In this document: positions 1 to 5,678 of the stretch, piece after piece
Numbering within the stretch: the first letter of the stretch is position 1
How the letters are laid out: every line of letters starts with the position of its first letter
From: Desulfuromonadaceae bacterium
GTDB lineage: Bacteria; Desulfobacterota; Desulfuromonadia; Desulfuromonadales; Syntrophotaleaceae
NCBI GenBank assembly: GCA_021107335.1
Contig: JAIOSZ010000242.1
Span: 1 to 7,482, forward strand
Direction: 5' to 3'
DNA length: 7,482 bases
Made by a program: the position numbers and the translations under genes
The notes under the pieces: model-generated
Databases searched by the model: none
Told to the model about the DNA's origin: nothing
What the model saw: the letters and a program-made list of their open reading frames with translations, nothing else

Positions 1-1390
1 CCTGGTTAGCCTGTGACAAGATGGAAACGCCGGCCTGTTGCAGAATGTTCTGCTTGGTCATCATGGAGGTTTCCTGGGCGATATCCGCATCCAAGATACG
101 GCTGCGGGCAGCGCTCAGGTTTTCAGCTACGTTGTTAAGGTTAGCGATAGTGGATTCAAAGCGGTTCTGAACCGCACCCAGGGATCCACGACTCTCGTCG
201 ATCTTCGACAGGGCAAGATCCACCGAGGTAATGGCCGCCGCTGCACCCGCTGCGGTAGAAACATCCACGGCGGTGCCTACGGCTGCGGTCGTCCCTGCCG
301 TCAGACCAAAACCTGCTGGCGCTGTACCTGCAACGGTTACGTCCGCGCCAGAAGCCAAAGAGACCTGGCCGTAGGTTGTGGCGTTGGCGAAGCCCGTATT
401 AGCAGCCGTATCTTCGGTGCCGGTAATGTCAATATTACGGCCGTCTGCAGCGACCAATTTGTATTGGTCGTTGTCCGTCAGTTCAGCCGTTACTCCCGAG
501 TCGGAAGATACCGCGTTGATGGCCGCGACCATCTGGTCGGCCCGCTCAGATGCAGAGGCGGCAACACCGACTGCACCAATATCCTGTCCATTAATCACGA
601 CATCCCCAGCGACGAGGGCATTGGCGAAGCCAGTCGCGGCGGTGGAGGCAGCTGTTTCCGATGTAGCCGTAGCGGTTACTCCGGTGGTTGAACTAGAGGC
701 ATTAATAGCGTTGGCCGCCGACAGGGCCGAGGTGGCTCCAGATTGCGCGCCCCCTACATAGGAAACCCCATCATCGCTTGCAGCTGCGATAGCGGTAGTG
801 TTAATGGTTAAGTCCCCAGCATCGGGGCTATAGGCGGTGGTGCTAGAGGCGGCACCCATCACCGTCGCTGATCCACCCACGCCGAGGTCGCTCGCTGCGG
901 CGCTGGCGATACTAAAGGAGATGGTCTCCCCAGCATTGGCACCGATCTGGAAGCTATTATCGGTCATGCTGCCATCGAGCAGGGCCTTGCCGTTGAATTT
1001 GGTGGTCTGGGAAATCCGGTCCAGTTCGGCGGTGAGATGGGTCACCTCGTCCTGCAGAGATTGCCGGTCAGAAGCGCTGTTGGTGTCGTTTGCCGACTGA
1101 ACAGCAATTTCGCGGACGCGCTGCAGGATGTTGGTGCTCTCGCCCAAGGCCCCTTCAGCCGTTTGCGCCAGGGAGATGCCGTCGTTGGAGTTACGGGCTG
1201 CTTGGTTGAGGCCGCGGATCTGAGCGGTCATGCGGTCGGAGATGGCCAGGCCGGCAGCATCGTCCTTGGCGCTGTTGACGCGCAGGCCCGAAGAGAGTCG
1301 CTCCATTGACTTGCCGAGAGCGCTTTGAGATTTGCCCAAGTTGCGTTGAGCGTTGAGGGACATTATGTTGGTGTTGATTGTTAATGCCAT
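1..1390 (-). CDS. fliC: Flagellin (filament protein), 3' end cut by the window edge
   Basis: This is the filament subunit, exported through the flagellar type III apparatus and polymerised outside the cell. 463 codons are visible from ATG at 1390. The reading frame is still open at base 1, ending ...SILSQANQ, so by comparison with the family roughly ten C-terminal residues and the stop are missing. The N-terminal D0/D1 domain (about residues 1-160) starts [18 protein letters not shown] and includes [20 protein letters not shown] and [14 protein letters not shown]. The C-terminal D1/D0 (about 395 onward) includes [10 protein letters not shown] and [15 protein letters not shown]. The variable middle (about 165-390) is rich in Ala, Thr, Ser and Gly, has no Lys between 137 and 310, and holds two flagellin-IN-like modules. 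GGAGG lies 8 bases before the ATG. The leader carries CsrA motifs and a candidate sigma-28 promoter. fliW, whose product binds flagellin in studied systems, is directly upstream. Confidence 0.97.
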   Translation of the reverse strand, partial: MALTINTNIMSLNAQRNLGKSQSALGKSMERLSSGLRVNSAKDDAAGLAISDRMTAQIRGLNQAARNSNDGISLAQTAEGALGESTNILQRVREIAVQSANDTNSASDRQSLQDEVTHLTAELDRISQTTKFNGKALLDGSMTDNSFQIGANAGETISFSIASAAASDLGVGGSATVMGAASSTTAYSPDAGDLTINTTAIAAASDDGVSYVGGAQSGATSALSAANAINASSSTTGVTATATSETAASTAATGFANALVAGDVVINGQDIGAVGVAASASERADQMVAAINAVSSDSGVTAELTDNDQYKLVAADGRNIDITGTEDTAANTGFANATTYGQVSLASGADVTVAGTAPAGFGLTAGTTAAVGTAVDVSTAAGAAAAITSVDLALSKIDESRGSLGAVQNRFESTIANLNNVAENLSAARSRILDADIAQETSMMTKQNILQQAGVSILSQANQ

Positions 1391-1397
1391 GCTGCTT

Positions 1398-1407
1398 TCC
1401 TCCGTGA
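1398..1407 (-). promoter_or_regulatory. CsrA-binding motif over the fliC ribosome binding site
   Basis: The minus strand reads TCACGGAGGA, which fits the published CsrA/RsmE consensus (A/U)CANGGANG(U/A) at every fixed position. The motif contains the GGAGG Shine-Dalgarno of fliC (1403-1399), so bound CsrA would block ribosome loading. This mirrors the site overlapping the Shine-Dalgarno in the Bacillus subtilis hag leader. The sequence match is seen directly; binding is inferred. Confidence 0.72.
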
Positions 1408-1419
1408 AGAATGGTTGTC

Positions 1420-1433
1420 GGGCTTCCTTGCCC
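1420..1433 (-). promoter_or_regulatory. Upstream CsrA hairpin in the fliC leader
   Basis: The minus strand reads GGGCAAGGAAGCCC, a perfect 4-bp GC stem with the hexaloop AAGGAA that presents GGA, the preferred form of a CsrA site. CAAGGAAG (1430-1423) also fits CANGGANG. The GGA here is 24 nt from the GGA over the Shine-Dalgarno, a spacing one CsrA dimer could bridge. It corresponds in position and form to the upstream site of the B. subtilis hag leader. Confidence 0.68.
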
Positions 1434-1483
1434 TGAGTTTAAAATGCCGGTGTTACTGTTGGCTGCAAAGTGGTTTGTTGTTT

Positions 1484-1502
1484 GACTGTCTTTTCGACAG
1501 TC
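1484..1502 (-). repeat. Perfect 7-bp inverted repeat upstream of fliC
   Basis: GACTGTC and its complement GACAGTC are separated by five bases, in the 131-base fliW-fliC gap. On the minus strand the stem is followed by AAACAACAAACC, with no U tract, so it is not a good intrinsic terminator. It overlaps the candidate -10 of the fliC promoter. It may be an operator, or a hairpin at the very start of the leader if transcription begins before it. Function unknown. Confidence 0.5.
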
Positions 1503-1518
1503 GGGTTGAAGGTCTTTA
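1491..1518 (-). promoter_or_regulatory. Candidate sigma-28 promoter of fliC
   Basis: On the minus strand TAAA (1518-1515) is followed after 16 bases by GTCGAAAA (1498-1491), which matches 6 of 8 bases of the sigma-28 -10 consensus GCCGATAA. The usual spacing is 15. The same TAAA-N16 arrangement recurs upstream of flgJ and flgM here. A start near 1484 would give a leader of about 95 nt containing both CsrA motifs. It begins just after the fliW stop. Confidence 0.45.
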
Positions 1519-1521
1519 GGC

Positions 1522-1983
1522 TCATTTTTGGGTTTTTTGCTCAGCTCCTTGACGCACCTCTTCGATGGTCGGCAAGGGGGTGCGGCTTTGATATAGGCTG
1601 CCGTCGAGAATCACCTGCAGGGCACATCGGGCTTCTGGCGCAAACAGGATGGGCGCCGCCAGGTTAAGGCTGATCTGCCGCTCGGGGGATACGGTCACTA
1701 CGGCCAAGGCGAAGCATTCGGCATCCTCTTCAAGCTTCAGTTTTTGCCGTTCTTGCTGGTTCGGTGCTATTCGATAGTCCAGGAAAAAGTTGCTTGGGTC
1801 GGTGAGGATAAAGGCGATGGCTGGGTCCTCGACGCTCTGGATCCAGAACAGTGGGCCTTCCTTTTCGTTGGGCATGACGATGAAGTTATGCAGGTTCTCA
1901 AAGCCAATGAGCCCTTCGGGAAAGTTGAGCAGATTCTCTGCCTGGTATTCGATTTCGCCGAAGCGGGTAACGATTTTGTTCAT
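1522..1983 (-). CDS. fliW: Flagellar assembly factor FliW, CsrA antagonist
   Basis: FliW is a small cytoplasmic protein that binds either flagellin or CsrA. When flagellin is exported, freed FliW captures CsrA and lifts repression of flagellin translation. The 153-residue product is near the family's usual size. Family features are FPEGLIGFE (21-29), PLFWIQSVEDPAIAF (44-58), the LDY at 68-70, NLAAPILF (107-114) and QVIL (123-126). The open frame extends upstream to an ATG at 2043, but those 20 residues lie inside csrA and do not resemble FliW. The chosen ATG at 1983 starts MNKIVTRFGEIEYQ, has GAAGGA ten bases before it, and overlaps the csrA stop as ATGA, which suggests translational coupling. 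The gene sits between csrA and fliC, its two known partners. The stop is TGA at 1524-1522. Confidence 0.96.
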   Translation of the reverse strand: MNKIVTRFGEIEYQAENLLNFPEGLIGFENLHNFIVMPNEKEGPLFWIQSVEDPAIAFILTDPSNFFLDYRIAPNQQERQKLKLEEDAECFALAVVTVSPERQISLNLAAPILFAPEARCALQVILDGSLYQSRTPLPTIEEVRQGAEQKTQK

Positions 1984-2222
1984 TTCGTTGTTTTCCTTCC
2001 CACAAGGCTGCTGCTCAAGTCGTTCAGATCGGCAAGGTTCCATTGGGTGGCCTCCTGATTTTCCCGGCAGATACGGTCGTAGACCTCTTGCCGGTAGATT
2101 TTTTGCTCGACGGGGGCGTCGATGCCGATGCGCACGCCGCCTCCCTTTAATTCGATAACGGTGATTTTGATGTTGTCGCCGATGATGATGCCTTCACCGG
2201 TTTTTCTAGTCAGTACCAGCAT
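1980..2222 (-). CDS. csrA: Carbon storage regulator CsrA, RNA-binding translational regulator
   Basis: CsrA is a dimeric RNA-binding protein that recognises GGA-containing leaders and usually blocks translation; in flagellar clusters its main target is flagellin mRNA. The 80-residue product starts MLVLTRKTGEGIIIGD and contains VRIGIDAP (30-37) and YRQEVYDRI (43-51). Leu4 and Arg44, the known RNA-contact residues, are present, as is Glu46. The protein is longer than the 61-residue E. coli form, and its extra C-terminal tail is typical of CsrA from bacteria with FliW. Asn55, which aligns with the B. subtilis residue implicated in FliW control, is kept. GGAGG lies five bases before the ATG and falls within a CANGGANG motif, suggesting autoregulation. 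fliW follows with an ATGA overlap. Confidence 0.97.
   Translation of the reverse strand: MLVLTRKTGEGIIIGDNIKITVIELKGGGVRIGIDAPVEQKIYRQEVYDRICRENQEATQWNLADLNDLSSSLVGRKTTK
1981..1999 (-). promoter_or_regulatory. fliW ribosome binding site and ATGA overlap with csrA
   Basis: GAAGGA (1999-1994) lies ten bases before ATG 1983-1981. The start shares bases with the TGA of csrA (1982-1980). This settles the fliW start and suggests that ribosomes finishing csrA can restart on fliW, keeping the two products in fixed proportion. Confidence 0.8.
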
Positions 2223-2225
2223 GTC

Positions 2226-2237
2226 GCCCTCCCTGGC
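2226..2237 (-). promoter_or_regulatory. CsrA-like motif over csrA's own ribosome binding site
   Basis: The minus strand reads GCCAGGGAGGGC. CAGGGAGG (2235-2228) fits CANGGANG, and GCC/GGC can form a short 3-bp stem that puts AGGGAG, with GGA, in a hexaloop. The GGAGG Shine-Dalgarno of csrA (2232-2228) is inside it. G-rich ribosome sites match this motif fairly easily, so the case is weaker than for fliC. Confidence 0.5.
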
Positions 2238-2250
2238 TTCTGGTCATGTG

Positions 2251-2276
2251 TTATCTGTATTCTTTTAAATCATTTA
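2251..2276 (-). promoter_or_regulatory. Candidate sigma-28 promoter of csrA-fliW
   Basis: On the minus strand TAAA (2276-2273) is followed after 14 bases by ACAGATAA (2258-2251), which matches 6 of 8 bases of GCCGATAA. The predicted start near 2244 leaves a leader of about 20 nt that covers the putative CsrA site. The TAAA is the terminal part of the repeat element at 2273-2441. Spacing is one base short of consensus, so this is a candidate only. Confidence 0.38.
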
Positions 2277-2441
2277 CCGCAGAGGTCGCAGAGAGCGCAG
2301 AGGAAAACCCTTAAGAATTGGACCGTAACCAAAAAAAACGATAGGTCTTTTAGAGTTTAAACAGATCACCTTTGTTGTGGTTGTAGCCCCGGTTACGAAC
2401 GATTTGCCTTTCTCTGCGCTCTCTGCGACCTCTGCGGTAAA
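2273..2441. repeat. Large fold-back intergenic repeat element (copy A)
   Basis: Two 30-base arms, 2273-2302 and 2412-2441, are perfect inverted copies around a 109-base centre. Each arm is TTTA followed by three nonamers, CCGCAGAGG, TCGCAGAGA and GCGCAGAG(N). A nested 7-bp inverted repeat, CGTAACC (2324-2330) and GGTTACG (2391-2397), lies inside, and GTTTAAAC is at 2355-2362. There is no coding capacity. Long inverted arms with no transposase gene look like a non-autonomous or REP/MITE-like element; I cannot name a family. It fills most of the 247-base flgL-csrA gap, and in RNA it would form a very stable hairpin. Confidence 0.85.
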
Positions 2442-2469
2442 AAAGCTTTTCGTTATTTTCCGTACAAGC

Positions 2470-3369
2470 CTAAAGGTAGTTGAGAATACTCAAGTCCGAG
2501 ACCTTGGCGGTGACGTTGAGGGCCGCTTCAAAGGCTTGTTCCTGCTGGGTTAACGCGGTGATCACCTCGATGAGGTCGGCGTCTTCGTAGCGGGAGAGGA
2601 CTTCTTGCATGTCGATTTTGATCGACTCCATGTGTTCTTGGGCATTCTCTACCCGGGTGGCGATGTTGCCCATCTGACTGCGCTTGCGGCTGACCTGCTC
2701 GGAGGCTTTTGTTAGATCGCCCAGGCGATCGAGGGCTGCATCGGCATCGCCGCTTTCTAGCTGGGATTGGATGTCGTCAAGCACCTCAAAAAGATTGACG
2801 CCGTCGGGGCCAAATCCCTCTCCCTGAAATAATTCGTTGCCGGTGAGATTGGCCTGAATCCTTTCACCGGGGGCGATTTCGAGCTCCATGTGGCCTGTGT
2901 CACCCGCATAGCTGGTGGAGTCGCTGCTGTCGGGGAAGGGCTCCGTGTCCTCTGCAAAGCCTGCAAAGATATATTTGCCATCGACCTTGGAATTGGCCAG
3001 AGAGTAGAGTTCGTCTTTGATGTGGCCGATGCTGTCGGAGAGACTGGTCAGATCGTTGGGACCCATGGCGCCGTTGCCGGCGGCAATGGTGGACTCTTGG
3101 GCACGAATCATCAAGTTGCCGATCTGGCCCAGGTGCGAATCGAGAATATTGAGGCGATCCGAGGCGCTGCCCATGGTGCGCAAATAGCGGTCGCTCTTTT
3201 GTACCTGGCTGCGGGCATTGAGCACGGGCCGAATGGCGGACGGATCGTCGGACGGTTTGTTGATGCGTTTGCCCGTGGCCGCAGAGGTGCGCAAGTCGAG
3301 TAGGGAGCTCTGGTTTTTGTTGAGCTGACTTAGCAGACTGCGGTAAACGGTGGCCTGGGTGGTTTTCAT
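2470..3369 (-). CDS. flgL: Flagellar hook-filament junction protein FlgL (HAP3)
   Basis: FlgL is the second of two junction proteins between hook and filament, exported with help from FlgN. The 299-residue product has the flagellin-like N-terminal domain with GKRINKPSDDPSA (33-45), the diagnostic KVDGKYIFAGF (128-138), and a C-terminal coiled coil with ALTQQEQAFEAALN ending SILNYL. The length is normal for the family. ATG at 3369 is three bases after the flgK stop. AAGAGG just before and over that stop serves as the ribosome site, so the two genes are probably translationally coupled. The TAG stop is at 2472-2470 and is followed by a spacer with a repeat element rather than a clear intrinsic terminator. 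Confidence 0.97.
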   Translation of the reverse strand: MKTTQATVYRSLLSQLNKNQSSLLDLRTSAATGKRINKPSDDPSAIRPVLNARSQVQKSDRYLRTMGSASDRLNILDSHLGQIGNLMIRAQESTIAAGNGAMGPNDLTSLSDSIGHIKDELYSLANSKVDGKYIFAGFAEDTEPFPDSSDSTSYAGDTGHMELEIAPGERIQANLTGNELFQGEGFGPDGVNLFEVLDDIQSQLESGDADAALDRLGDLTKASEQVSRKRSQMGNIATRVENAQEHMESIKIDMQEVLSRYEDADLIEVITALTQQEQAFEAALNVTAKVSDLSILNYL

Positions 3370-3372
3370 GAT

Positions 3373-4794
3373 TTACCTCTTGATGGACAGGATGGTGTTC
3401 ATCATCTCGTCGACCGTGGCAAGGAACTTGGCGGAAGCTTCAAAGCCCTTCTGGAATTGAATCAGGTTGATCATCTCTTCTTCGAGGGAGACGCCGACCT
3501 TGCCATCACGCAAGTTTTTAAGCTGAACCATGGTGTCCTCGTTGGCTGCCGTGGCCAGTTCGTTCTGGCCCGCTTCCAGGCCCACCTGGGAGCTGATGCG
3601 GGAATAGGCGCCGTTCAAGGTGTCTGTGCCATCGACGATCTTGGCGCTGCCGAGTTCGGCGATTTGCAGGGCGATGGTATTGTCGCCCGGTGCGGCGCTT
3701 TGGCCCGGTACTGTGCTTTGGCCTGCGGCAAGCTCACCTGGCGCACTCAGGGCAACGTTGAGGGCGTTAGCCGCGCCATCCCAGATATTAGCCGGTGGAG
3801 ATGGTGCCGGTGGGGCGTCAAAAAACAGGACATCGGTGTTGCCGTTGAGATCGGTGCCGGTGGTATGCAGATCATTGACTCCCTTGGCCAGGCTATAGGC
3901 TAGTTTGTCGAGCTGCCCTTGCAAATCGGGAATCAGTTGGTCGCGCACCTCGAGCAGCCCCTTGAAGGCGCCGCCCAGGGTGGTGGTATCGATGGGAGTC
4001 GAGGTGCCATTACTGGTCACCTGTAGTTGCAGTTCGTCATCGCTGTTCACTTCCCCCACCAGGGTTAGGGCAGTGCTTTTCTGCACCAGGGGCTGACCGC
4101 CGGGCAGTTGGACCGAGACATGGCCGTCTTTATCTTCCAAACTCTGAATGCCGATGCTGGAAGAGAGATCGGCCAGTAACAGGTCCCGCTCGTCGCGGAA
4201 GGTGTTGGCCGACTGGCCGCTGCTTTCGATGGTGGAGATGCGAAGGTTGAGGTCGGCGACCCGTTGTAGGCTGCTGTTGACGCCGTCAACTTTGGACAGC
4301 AACGATTCATCGATGTTGCGTTTGACTCCATCGAGTTCAGCGGTGGCCGTATGAAAGGAGTCTGCCAGTAATTCGCCGCGCTGAATGACAATGTCCCGTT
4401 CGGTCTGGCCTCCGGGGTTGACAGTCAGTTCCTGCCAGGAATCGAAAAAATTGTCGATTTCGGTGCTGATTCCCCCATCCGAAATACCGAACACGCGCTC
4501 CAGTTCGGCCAGCGGAAAGGTCTTAGCATCGGCTTCGCCGTAAGCGACACTTTTATCTTGAATCTGAGTGGTGAGGAAGGCGTCGTGCTCGCGAACGATA
4601 TTGCCGACCTTGACCCCCTGGCCGACGGTGAAACCATTGAAGTTTAGGGAAGGGTAGGGGGTGAGAATCGCCTTTTGCCGGGAATAGCCGGGGGTATTGA
4701 CATTGGCAATATTGTTGCCGGCTATCTCGATGACCTTTTGATTGGTCGAGAGGCTGGTTTTTCCGGCATTTAGTGCGGTAAGCAGTCCACCCAT
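3373..4794 (-). CDS. flgK: Flagellar hook-associated protein FlgK (HAP1)
   Basis: FlgK is the first junction protein on the hook, exported through the flagellar apparatus and bound in the cytoplasm by FlgN. The product is 473 residues. The N-terminal rod-type motif NNIANVNTPGYSRQ is at 27-40. The C-terminal motif contains EEEMINLIQFQKGFEASAK (438-456), followed by TVDEMMNTILSIKR. Between them is a variable domain with a Pro-rich stretch (DAPPAPSPPANIWDG). The frame is open upstream to 4887, but those 31 residues overlap flgN and are not FlgK-like. ATG at 4794 starts MGGLLTALNAGKTSL and has GGAAGGA six bases before it. The flgN stop is one base upstream and flgL follows after three bases. Confidence 0.97.
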   Translation of the reverse strand: MGGLLTALNAGKTSLSTNQKVIEIAGNNIANVNTPGYSRQKAILTPYPSLNFNGFTVGQGVKVGNIVREHDAFLTTQIQDKSVAYGEADAKTFPLAELERVFGISDGGISTEIDNFFDSWQELTVNPGGQTERDIVIQRGELLADSFHTATAELDGVKRNIDESLLSKVDGVNSSLQRVADLNLRISTIESSGQSANTFRDERDLLLADLSSSIGIQSLEDKDGHVSVQLPGGQPLVQKSTALTLVGEVNSDDELQLQVTSNGTSTPIDTTTLGGAFKGLLEVRDQLIPDLQGQLDKLAYSLAKGVNDLHTTGTDLNGNTDVLFFDAPPAPSPPANIWDGAANALNVALSAPGELAAGQSTVPGQSAAPGDNTIALQIAELGSAKIVDGTDTLNGAYSRISSQVGLEAGQNELATAANEDTMVQLKNLRDGKVGVSLEEEMINLIQFQKGFEASAKFLATVDEMMNTILSIKR

Positions 4795-4807
4795 CTCAGA
4801 TCCTTCC
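4795..4807 (-). promoter_or_regulatory. flgK ribosome binding site that fixes the start
   Basis: GGAAGGA (4807-4801) is six bases before ATG 4794. It lies in the last codons of flgN, whose TGA (4798-4796) is one base from the flgK start. This supports the short FlgK start over the longer open frame to 4887. Confidence 0.8.
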
Positions 4808-5155
4808 GGAAAGTAGCCGGCCGCCGCGCTGCTGGCTGATTTGAGCGGCGCTGGCGCCGTAGGAGGTTGGCGCGGTACGTTGGCCAAAAAAGGTCATTTG
4901 TTCTCGTACCCAGCCTAAGGTCATATAGAACAGATAGGCGTTGCGACGATTTTCGTCCCGCACTTGGTTGGCCAGGTGCTGAATCTCTGGATCGCTCTGG
5001 TCGTCCATGCGCGAACCGATAGACTGCAGCAGCTGTTGCTTTGCTTCAGCGCTTTGCTGCAGCTTGGCCATATCGAGTCCTTTGGCCTCTTCCCGTTCTT
5101 GCAGAATCAGTTGCAGAAGACTTTCCAGGCGCTGTTTGAGGTCCGAGTCAGGCAT
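4796..5155 (-). CDS. flgN: FlgN-type flagellar export chaperone for FlgK/FlgL
   Basis: FlgN is a small cytoplasmic helical protein that keeps FlgK and FlgL from assembling too early and delivers them to the export gate. The 119-residue product is slightly shorter than the E. coli protein (about 140). It is highly charged and predicted helical: residues 1-50 form a Leu/Gln/Glu-rich coiled coil (QRLESLLQLILQEREEAKGLD), then RDENRRNAYLFYMTLGW (67-82), and a short YGASA tail (99-103). FlgN diverges strongly in sequence, so the call rests on size, helical character and position between flgM and flgK, the usual place. ATG at 5155 is five bases after the flgM stop; the nearest ribosome site is GGCGGA inside the end of flgM, rather far from the start. 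The stop is one base from flgK. Confidence 0.9.
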   Translation of the reverse strand: MPDSDLKQRLESLLQLILQEREEAKGLDMAKLQQSAEAKQQLLQSIGSRMDDQSDPEIQHLANQVRDENRRNAYLFYMTLGWVREQMTFFGQRTAPTSYGASAAQISQQRGGRLLSGRI

Positions 5156-5160
5156 GGTTA

Positions 5161-5451
5161 TTAGCTTTCCGCCAAAAATTGCAGAAGACTCGCCGCGACC
5201 TTGCGCGTGTCTGGCTGGTAAGTGCCAGAGGAGATCTGCTCTTTGAGGGCCTGCAGCTTTTCGGAACGTTGCACATCGGAGCTGCTGCTAGCACTTTTGG
5301 CCTGCTTGACCTGCTGCAGGGTGTCGGAGAACTGCACCCGATCGCTACCGGCCGAGGAGCCGGCTTGGTCAGCCTTTTTTGCTTGGCCGCGGTTTTTGGC
5401 TTTGTTCAAGGAGCCGATGTCGTTGTTGCCGAATACTTTGTCGATAGTCAT
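5161..5451 (-). CDS. flgM: Anti-sigma-28 factor FlgM
   Basis: FlgM binds and inactivates sigma-28 (FliA) until hook completion lets it be exported, timing late flagellar genes. The product is 96 residues, the usual size. The N-terminal half is polar and probably disordered (Lys, Gln, Ser, Asp rich). The C-terminal sigma-binding part holds RSEKLQALKEQISSGTY and VAASLLQFLAES. The open frame begins with GTG at 5460, but the AGGTGG ribosome site (5462-5457) overlaps that codon and lies five bases before ATG 5451. The ATG start MTIDKVFG is therefore chosen. A long leader with candidate sigma-28 and sigma-54 promoters precedes it; sigma-28 control of its own inhibitor would be a negative feedback. 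flgN follows after five bases. Confidence 0.95.
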   Translation of the reverse strand: MTIDKVFGNNDIGSLNKAKNRGQAKKADQAGSSAGSDRVQFSDTLQQVKQAKSASSSSDVQRSEKLQALKEQISSGTYQPDTRKVAASLLQFLAES

Positions 5452-5456
5452 GGTTG

Positions 5457-5462
5457 CCACCT
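5457..5462 (-). promoter_or_regulatory. flgM ribosome binding site that fixes the start
   Basis: AGGTGG matches five of six bases of AGGAGG and is five bases before ATG 5451. It covers part of the upstream GTG (5460-5458), which therefore cannot be the start served by it. Confidence 0.75.
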
Positions 5463-5473
5463 AAAGGCGATGG

Positions 5474-5494
5474 GGATTCCCTTGACGAGAATCC
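5474..5494 (-). repeat. Hairpin in the flgM leader
   Basis: GGATTC (5479-5474 on the complementary reading) and GAATCC form a perfect 6-bp stem with a 9-base loop, about 23 bases before the flgM start. It could slow translation or stabilise the mRNA. No U tract follows, so it is not a terminator. Function not known. Confidence 0.4.
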
Positions 5495-5598
5495 GATTAG
5501 GTATTGCTGGTCCGGCGAAGGTTTCGTTATTGATATAAGTTGCTGTTTTATAATGCCATTATTTTCTTGGTAGTGATTGGGTTTTCCTTGTGCTCACT

Positions 5599-5626
5599 AT
5601 ATCGACTTTATTTTGATAAAAGTTTA
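5599..5626 (-). promoter_or_regulatory. Candidate sigma-28 promoter of flgM-flgN-flgK-flgL
   Basis: On the minus strand TAAACTTT (5626-5619) matches 7 of 8 bases of the sigma-28 -35 consensus TAAAGTTT. GTCGATAT (5606-5599) matches 6 of 8 bases of GCCGATAA. TAAA-to--10 spacing is 16, the same as upstream of flgJ and fliC. A start near 5592 gives a leader of about 140 nt before flgM. Confidence 0.6.
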
Positions 5627-5671
5627 GAAAAAAATGCAGGCAGGGTACCAGGGGGGCGAAGAAAAAAATGC
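5627..5671. repeat. 11-bp direct repeat in the flgJ-flgM spacer
   Basis: GAAAAAAATGC occurs at 5627-5637 and again at 5661-5671, 34 bases apart. The copy at 5627 includes the -12 part of the sigma-54 candidate. It may be a chance A-tract duplication or a bent-DNA element; no function is assigned. Confidence 0.45.
5635..5650 (-). promoter_or_regulatory. Candidate sigma-54 promoter upstream of flgM
   Basis: The minus strand reads TGGTACCCTGCCTGCA. GG and GC are separated by exactly ten bases, as sigma-54 requires at -24/-12, and the match to TGGCACG-N4-TTGCW is good but imperfect (T for C at the fourth base, CTGC for TTGC). A T-rich run follows, as is common. Sigma-54 drives many flagellar genes in deltaproteobacteria. 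No enhancer site was identified. Confidence 0.35.
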
Positions 5672-5678
5672 GAGGGGG

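Noticed and set aside
38..1309. Several plus-strand open frames antisense to fliC
   Set aside because: They overlap conserved flagellin coding sequence, overlap each other, and have low-complexity products with no recognisable domain.
1984..2043. Longer FliW start at 2043
   Set aside because: The extra 20 residues lie in another frame of csrA and are not FliW-like; the ATGA start at 1983 has a ribosome site.
2273..2441. Repeat copy A as a CRISPR array
   Set aside because: The arms are inverted rather than direct, the nonamers are contiguous with no spacers, and there are no cas genes nearby.
2273..2441. Repeat copy A as an intrinsic terminator for flgL
   Set aside because: The arms are 109 bases apart and no U tract follows the far arm on the minus strand; it could still act on RNA stability but not as a standard terminator.
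4795..4887. Longer FlgK start at 4887
   Set aside because: The extension overlaps flgN and is Pro/Ala-rich and unlike FlgK; the 4794 start begins the family's N-terminal helix and has GGAAGGA correctly placed.
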